A DNA stretch of 64,000 bases from positions 2,604,001-2,668,000 of the forward strand of contig NZ_CP117522.1 of assembly GCF_031679605.1 (NCBI RefSeq), read 5' to 3'. This DNA is from Streptomyces luomodiensis. GTDB lineage: Bacteria > Actinomycetota > Actinomycetes > Streptomycetales > Streptomycetaceae. The notes under the pieces are model-generated. The model searched no databases. It was not told the DNA's origin and saw only the letters and a list, made by a program, of their open reading frames with translations. The position numbers were made by a program, and so were the translations under genes. Shown piece by piece: positions 60,196-64,000 of the stretch; within the stretch, counting starts at the first letter, position 1, and the number at the start of each line of letters is the position of its first letter.

Positions 60196-61316
60196 ACCCG
60201 GCGCGCGGTCCCGGCCGCGACCAGCCCGGCGATCCGCTGGGCCTCGGCCCGGGTGCAGATCCCCTCGCCGACCCACTCCTCCGCCAGCCGGGCCATGGCC
60301 TGGCCGAACAGCCGGGACGCGGTCACATACAGCTCGGGCAGCGCCCGCGCGCCGGTCGAGAAGAGCAGCTTGCCGAAGGGCGCCTCGCCCAGGGTCTCCG
60401 CGGGCCGGAGCCCGGCGTCCGCGTAGACGTGCGGGAAGGCCGCGGCCAGCTGGGCCGCCCGCCGGTGGTGCGGCCGGCCGGGCAGCAGCACCAGATCGGT
60501 GCCGAAGCCCGCCGTGGCGCGCAGGAAGCCGGTGAGCGGCTGCGGATCGGCGCAGTGCAGCTGCACCGGAAGGCCGGTCGCGACGGCGCTCCACAGCAGG
60601 TGCTGGGCGAGCGCGGGGTCGGGGGCGCGGTCCCGGGCCGGGCGTACGGTGAGCGCGAGCCAGCGGGCGGCGGCGCGCCGCACCTCGCGCGGATCGGGCG
60701 GGATCTCGTCGCAGAAGGTGATCCCCATGGCGAAGGCGGTCGCGTGCTGGGCCGCCGCGTACAGCGCCTCGGCGGTGTTGCCGATGAAGGCGTCCACCGT
60801 GCCGGAGGTGTCGGCGACCTGCTCGGCCAGCGGCTCCAGGCGGATCACCTCATGGACCGTGCCGTCGGCGGCCGCGGCCAGCTCCTCGGCGGTGCTGAGG
60901 TCGTCCCGGGCACCGGACTCCAGCAGGAAGGTGCCGATGCCGGCGCCGCGCAGCAGCAGCCGCGCGGCGTGGTAGGCGCCCAGCTCACGGCGGCGGGCGA
61001 GATAGCTGACGGGCGCGCAGTGCGGCTCCATCCCCAGCAGCGGCGGGCACCAGCGGCGCACGGCCAGGCCGGTCCAGCTGTCGAAGAAGGTGGTGCCGAC
61101 CGGGGCCGCGCCCGACCCGGCGGCGGCCGCCAGATGGGTCTCGAACGAGCCCAGCCCCAGCTCGCCGTGGACCGTGCCGTGGCTGTGCTGGTCGACCAGC
61201 GGCGGCAGGGCGATCCGTCCCGCCACCGGGCCCGGCCCGTCCCGGGGGACCGGGCCGGCCGGGGCGCCCAGGGTGTCCGGGGAGTCCGGGAAGTCCGTCG
61301 CCTCGTGCATCGCCAT
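60165..61316 (-). CDS. Amidohydrolase-2-like protein (FluG-type)
   Basis: Protein of 383 aa. PPLVDQHSHGTVHGEL has the metal HxH, LPVQLHCADPQPLTGFL another His, and VLLPGRPHHRRAAQLAAAFPHVYADAGL and GKLLFSTGARALPELYV complete a TIM-barrel amidohydrolase. It resembles FluG-like N-terminal domains. The final Asp is replaced by the FSTGA segment, so activity is uncertain. Convergent with ctaA and separate from the haem pathway. Confidence 0.75.
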   Translation of the reverse strand: MAMHEATDFPDSPDTLGAPAGPVPRDGPGPVAGRIALPPLVDQHSHGTVHGELGLGSFETHLAAAAGSGAAPVGTTFFDSWTGLAVRRWCPPLLGMEPHCAPVSYLARRRELGAYHAARLLLRGAGIGTFLLESGARDDLSTAEELAAAADGTVHEVIRLEPLAEQVADTSGTVDAFIGNTAEALYAAAQHATAFAMGITFCDEIPPDPREVRRAAARWLALTVRPARDRAPDPALAQHLLWSAVATGLPVQLHCADPQPLTGFLRATAGFGTDLVLLPGRPHHRRAAQLAAAFPHVYADAGLRPAETLGEAPFGKLLFSTGARALPELYVTASRLFGQAMARLAEEWVGEGICTRAEAQRIAGLVAAGTARRVYRLDAAGSG

Positions 61317-61365
61317 CGATGGGCTTAACGGGCGAAAGGGGTGCGAGGTGTCGCCGGACCCGTTC

Positions 61366-61800
61366 TCAGGCGTGTCGCGAGGCCGATGCCGGAGGGTTGG
61401 GCGTTCCGCCCAGCTGGATGCCCGCCATGCGCGTCCACTCGTACGGACCGGTGCGGACCTTCGCGGCGAGGTCGCCGCCGAAGTCGTCGTGCAGGGTCAG
61501 CCCGGCGATCTCGGCGGCGCGCCGCGCGCTCTCCTGGGAAGGGGCGACGAGGACGCCCCATTCACCGTCGGTGCCGACCAGGGCGATCCGGACGCTGCCG
61601 CGGCCGATATGGGCGATCTGGCCCTCGGCGCCGCCGCCGTGGCTCGTGGCGAAGGCCGTGATCTGCCGGGCGAGCCGCTCCGCCCGCTTCTCGTCCTTGG
61701 AGGGCTTCGAGGGCTTCGACGGCTTGGCGGGCTTGGCGGAGGCCGCCGACGCGGTCGGCTCGCCGCCCTCGATCGTCTCCGGCTGGTTGCTGTCTGCCAT
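61366..61800 (-). CDS. Conserved protein of unknown function
   Basis: Protein of 144 aa. A Lys/Ser/Pro-rich N-terminus with a KPSKPSKPSK repeat leads to a conserved core (RAERLARQITAFATSHGGG, GSVRIALVGTDGEWGVLVA, RRAAEIAGLTLHDDF, VRTGPYEWTRMAGIQLGG). No motif for a known function. It lies 24 bp upstream of the ctaB end, on the same strand. Confidence 0.75.
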   Translation of the reverse strand: MADSNQPETIEGGEPTASAASAKPAKPSKPSKPSKDEKRAERLARQITAFATSHGGGAEGQIAHIGRGSVRIALVGTDGEWGVLVAPSQESARRAAEIAGLTLHDDFGGDLAAKVRTGPYEWTRMAGIQLGGTPNPPASASRHA

Positions 61801-61824
61801 ACAGCCGATGCTACCCGCCGGTAA

Positions 61825-62775
61825 TCACCGCAGGAAGGGGTCCACGGCCAGGGCGACGAACAGCAGCGAGACATAGGTGATGGACCAGTGGAACAGCCGC
61901 ATCTCCTTCAGCTTCGCGCCCGTGATCTCGGCCTTGGCACGGGCCTGGAGCCCATGCGCCTCCTTCAGCCACAGCCCGCCCAGCACGGCGGCGACCACCG
62001 GGTAGAACCAGCCGGTGTAGCCCAGCGGCCACAGCAGCAGGGAGACGATGACCATGGCCCAGCTGTAGAGGACGATCTGCCGGGCTACCACCTTGTTGCC
62101 CGCGAGGACCGGCAGCATCGGCACGCCCACCCGCTCGTAGTCGTCCTTGACCTTCATCGACAGCGGCCAGTAGTGCGGCGGCGTCCAGAAGAAGATGACG
62201 AGGAAGAGGATCAGCCCGGCCCAGGAGACCGAGTTGGTCACCGCCGACCAGCCGATGAAGACGGGCATGCAACCGGCGATGCCGCCCCACACGATGTTCT
62301 GCGAGGTGCGCCGCTTGAGCCACATCGTGTAGACGAGGACGTAGAAGGCCAGCGCACCGAGCGACAGCATCGCGGACAGCGGGTTGACCAGCACCCAGAA
62401 CCAGACCGTCGACCCGACCGCGAGCGCGGAGGCGAAGACGAGGCATTCCCGGGGCGAGACCATGCCGGTCACGAGCGGGCGCTGCGCCGTGCGTTCCATC
62501 AGCGCGTCGATGTCCCGGTCGTAGTACATGTTGAACGCGGCCGCGCCGCCGGCCGACAGGTAGCCGCCGACGCAGGTCGCGAGCACCAGCCACAGATCCG
62601 GGACGCCCTGGGCAGCCAGGAACATGACCGGCACCGTCGTCATCAGCAGCAGTTCGATGACGCGCGGCTTGGTCAGCGCCACGAACGCCTTGACACGGGC
62701 CCCGAACGGCCGGTGACCGGAGCTCGTTTCGCTCGTCTCGAGCACCCCCGCAGGACGGGATTCGACGGCCGTCAC
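61825..62775 (-). CDS. ctaB: Protohaem IX farnesyltransferase (haem O synthase)
   Basis: Membrane prenyltransferase of 316 aa of the UbiA superfamily. [38 protein letters not shown] (N-x3-D-x3-D), [14 protein letters not shown], and [26 protein letters not shown] (second Asp motif). It makes haem O for CtaA. GTG 62775 is used; GTG 62781 is possible. Divergent from the transketolase gene. Confidence 0.95.
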   Translation of the reverse strand: MTAVESRPAGVLETSETSSGHRPFGARVKAFVALTKPRVIELLLMTTVPVMFLAAQGVPDLWLVLATCVGGYLSAGGAAAFNMYYDRDIDALMERTAQRPLVTGMVSPRECLVFASALAVGSTVWFWVLVNPLSAMLSLGALAFYVLVYTMWLKRRTSQNIVWGGIAGCMPVFIGWSAVTNSVSWAGLILFLVIFFWTPPHYWPLSMKVKDDYERVGVPMLPVLAGNKVVARQIVLYSWAMVIVSLLLWPLGYTGWFYPVVAAVLGGLWLKEAHGLQARAKAEITGAKLKEMRLFHWSITYVSLLFVALAVDPFLR

Positions 62776-63158
62776 GCACACCCCTGGTGGAAGCAAGAAC
62801 AAGCAAGCACCGGACATGAAGAGCCGGTAAAGACTTGCGCGTACCACGCCACTCTAGACGCAGCGGATGCGCCGCCCGCCGCCGGGGTCCCCCGTGTTGG
62901 GGGCGCGCCGCGGGGCGCCCGTAAGGCGGTCACACCTGGGGCACGGCAGGGCCGACACAGTCCGGAACGACGCGTTCCGCATCCTCTTCGACGCCCTCCG
63001 GACGGACACCGGAGGGAATGCGGCAACCTCGGAATTCGTTCCCTATCCCGTTGGGTGGAACTGAAAAAGATGACCATTGTTCCAGGGGTAGGCTCGACAT
63101 CGCCGGTGTACATACGGTCACCGGATTTCGACAGTGTGGAGAGGAGCCCTGACTCAGG
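62776..63158. promoter_or_regulatory. ctaB/tkt divergent control region
   Basis: In this 383-bp gap, GGAAC-N17-GTT (63057-63081) resembles an ECF-type promoter facing tkt. GAGGAG at 63141-63146 is the likely tkt ribosome site. Otherwise the sequence is G+C-rich with no coding frame seen. Confidence 0.45.
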
Positions 63159-64000
63159 GTGAGCACCAAGCCGACTACCACAGACCTCGAGTGGACCGAT
63201 CTTGACCAGCGGGCCGTCGACACGGCCCGGGTCCTGGCCATGGACTCCGTACAGAAGGTCGGTAACGGCCACCCTGGCACGGCCATGAGTCTCGCGCCCG
63301 CCGCGTACCTGCTCTTCCAGAAGCTGATGCGGCACGACCCCTCCGACGCCGGCTGGGCGGGCCGCGACCGCTTCGTCCTGTCCCCCGGGCACACCAGCCT
63401 GACCCTCTACGTCCAGCTGTACCTGGCGGGCTTCGGGCTGGAGCTGGAGGACCTGCGGGCGTTCCGCACCTGGGGCAGCAAGACCCCGGGCCACCCGGAG
63501 TACGGACACACCACCGGGGTCGAGACCACGACCGGCCCGCTGGGCCAGGGCATCGCCAACGCGGTGGGCATGGCGATGGCCGCCCGCTACGAGCGCGGTC
63601 TGTTCGACCCGGAGGCGCCGCAGGGCGCCTCCCCGTTCGACCACACCATCTGGGCGATCGTCTCCGACGGCGACCTGGAGGAGGGCATCTCCGCCGAGGC
63701 GTCCTCGCTGGCCGGCCACCAGAAGCTGGGCAACATCGTCGCCCTGTACGACGACAACCACATCTCCATCGAGGGCGACACCGCCACCGCGTTCTCCGAG
63801 GACGTGCTCCAGCGCTACGAGGCGTACGGCTGGCACGTCCAGCGCATCGAGCAGGCCGAGAACGGCGACTTCGACATCCACGCGCTGTACGCGGCGCTCA
63901 AGGCGGCGCAGGCCGAGACCGAGCGCCCCTCGATCATCGCGGCCCGTACGATCATCGCCTGGCCCGCCCCGAACGCGCAGAACACCGAGGCGTCGCACGG
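63159..64000 (+). CDS. tkt: Transketolase, 5' part
   Basis: Thiamine-diphosphate enzyme of the pentose phosphate pathway, cut by the window end; the first 280 codons are present and open. GTG 63159 is the start. Motifs: VQKVGNGHPGTAMSLAP (with the TPP-site His), LSPGHTSLTLYVQLYL, TTGPLGQGIANAVGMAMA and IVSDGDLEEGISAEASSLAG with the Mg-binding GDG-like site. Next to ctaB as in other streptomycetes. Full proteins have about 695 aa. Confidence 0.95.
   Translation, partial: MSTKPTTTDLEWTDLDQRAVDTARVLAMDSVQKVGNGHPGTAMSLAPAAYLLFQKLMRHDPSDAGWAGRDRFVLSPGHTSLTLYVQLYLAGFGLELEDLRAFRTWGSKTPGHPEYGHTTGVETTTGPLGQGIANAVGMAMAARYERGLFDPEAPQGASPFDHTIWAIVSDGDLEEGISAEASSLAGHQKLGNIVALYDDNHISIEGDTATAFSEDVLQRYEAYGWHVQRIEQAENGDFDIHALYAALKAAQAETERPSIIAARTIIAWPAPNAQNTEASH

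Overview
The window is about 70% G+C or more, with GTG starts, overlapping start/stop codons and a gene set typical of the chromosome core of a Streptomyces-like actinomycete: the hydroxyectoine operon ectABCD, a LAETG sortase-anchored protein beside a CobC-like aminotransferase, an XRE-DUF5753/DUF397 pair, TerD-like and PhoX proteins, a suf operon headed by sufR, and ctaA/ctaB next to transketolase. No rRNA, tRNA, IS element or CRISPR array was seen.

Layout. 0-5.5 kb: CobC-like PLP enzyme, LAETG surface protein, amidohydrolase, and a SigE-family sigma factor with a membrane-anchored partner. 5.5-9.2 kb: ectABCD behind an unusually A+T-rich leader and closed by a strong terminator. 9.2-10.3 kb: class V aminotransferase-fold protein. 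10.4-31.3 kb: a large pectin and sugar-acid locus. It holds secreted PL9 and PL1 pectate lyases, a CE12-type acetylesterase, a NodB deacetylase, a sugar ABC importer with Gfo/Idh and DUF6807 partners, an IlvD/Edd dehydratase with a DHDPS-family partner, a GntR regulator, an unrecognised enzyme coupled to 5-dehydro-4-deoxyglucarate dehydratase, uronate dehydrogenase, an IclR regulator, an aldo/keto reductase and an alpha-ketoglutarate semialdehyde dehydrogenase. The genes suggest extracellular pectin cleavage, import of oligomers, and two oxidative branches (uronate to aldarate, and possibly L-arabonate) that meet at alpha-ketoglutarate semialdehyde and enter the TCA cycle. A 16-bp operator-like site, GTTCGATATG-N2-GAAC, occurs both between the dehydrogenase and iclR and upstream of the importer, which ties the two ends of the locus together.

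31.3-39 kb: a repeat-rich gap, then a marR-MFS-isochorismatase-like operon with a 40-bp palindrome, XRE/DUF397, a HATPase, a TetR/EamA divergent pair with a perfect 20-bp inverted repeat, and a tandem TerD-domain protein. 39-44.7 kb: luciferase-like monooxygenase, PhoX with a possible PHO box, a roughly 0.9-kb minisatellite-like array, and an acidic protein of unknown function. 44.7-50.4 kb: secreted endonuclease/phosphatase-fold protein, dapD, ECF sigma factor with a membrane partner, and an SMR transporter with a TetR regulator. 50.4-57.1 kb: complete suf operon (sufR-B-D-Rieske-C-S-U-T), preceded by a perfect iron box. 57.4-64 kb: an ABC exporter, ctaA, a FluG-like amidohydrolase, a small conserved protein, ctaB, and the 5' part of a transketolase gene that runs off the end.

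Coordinates, starts and motifs come from reading the sequence. Family assignments come from recognisable protein motifs and were not tested by database search.
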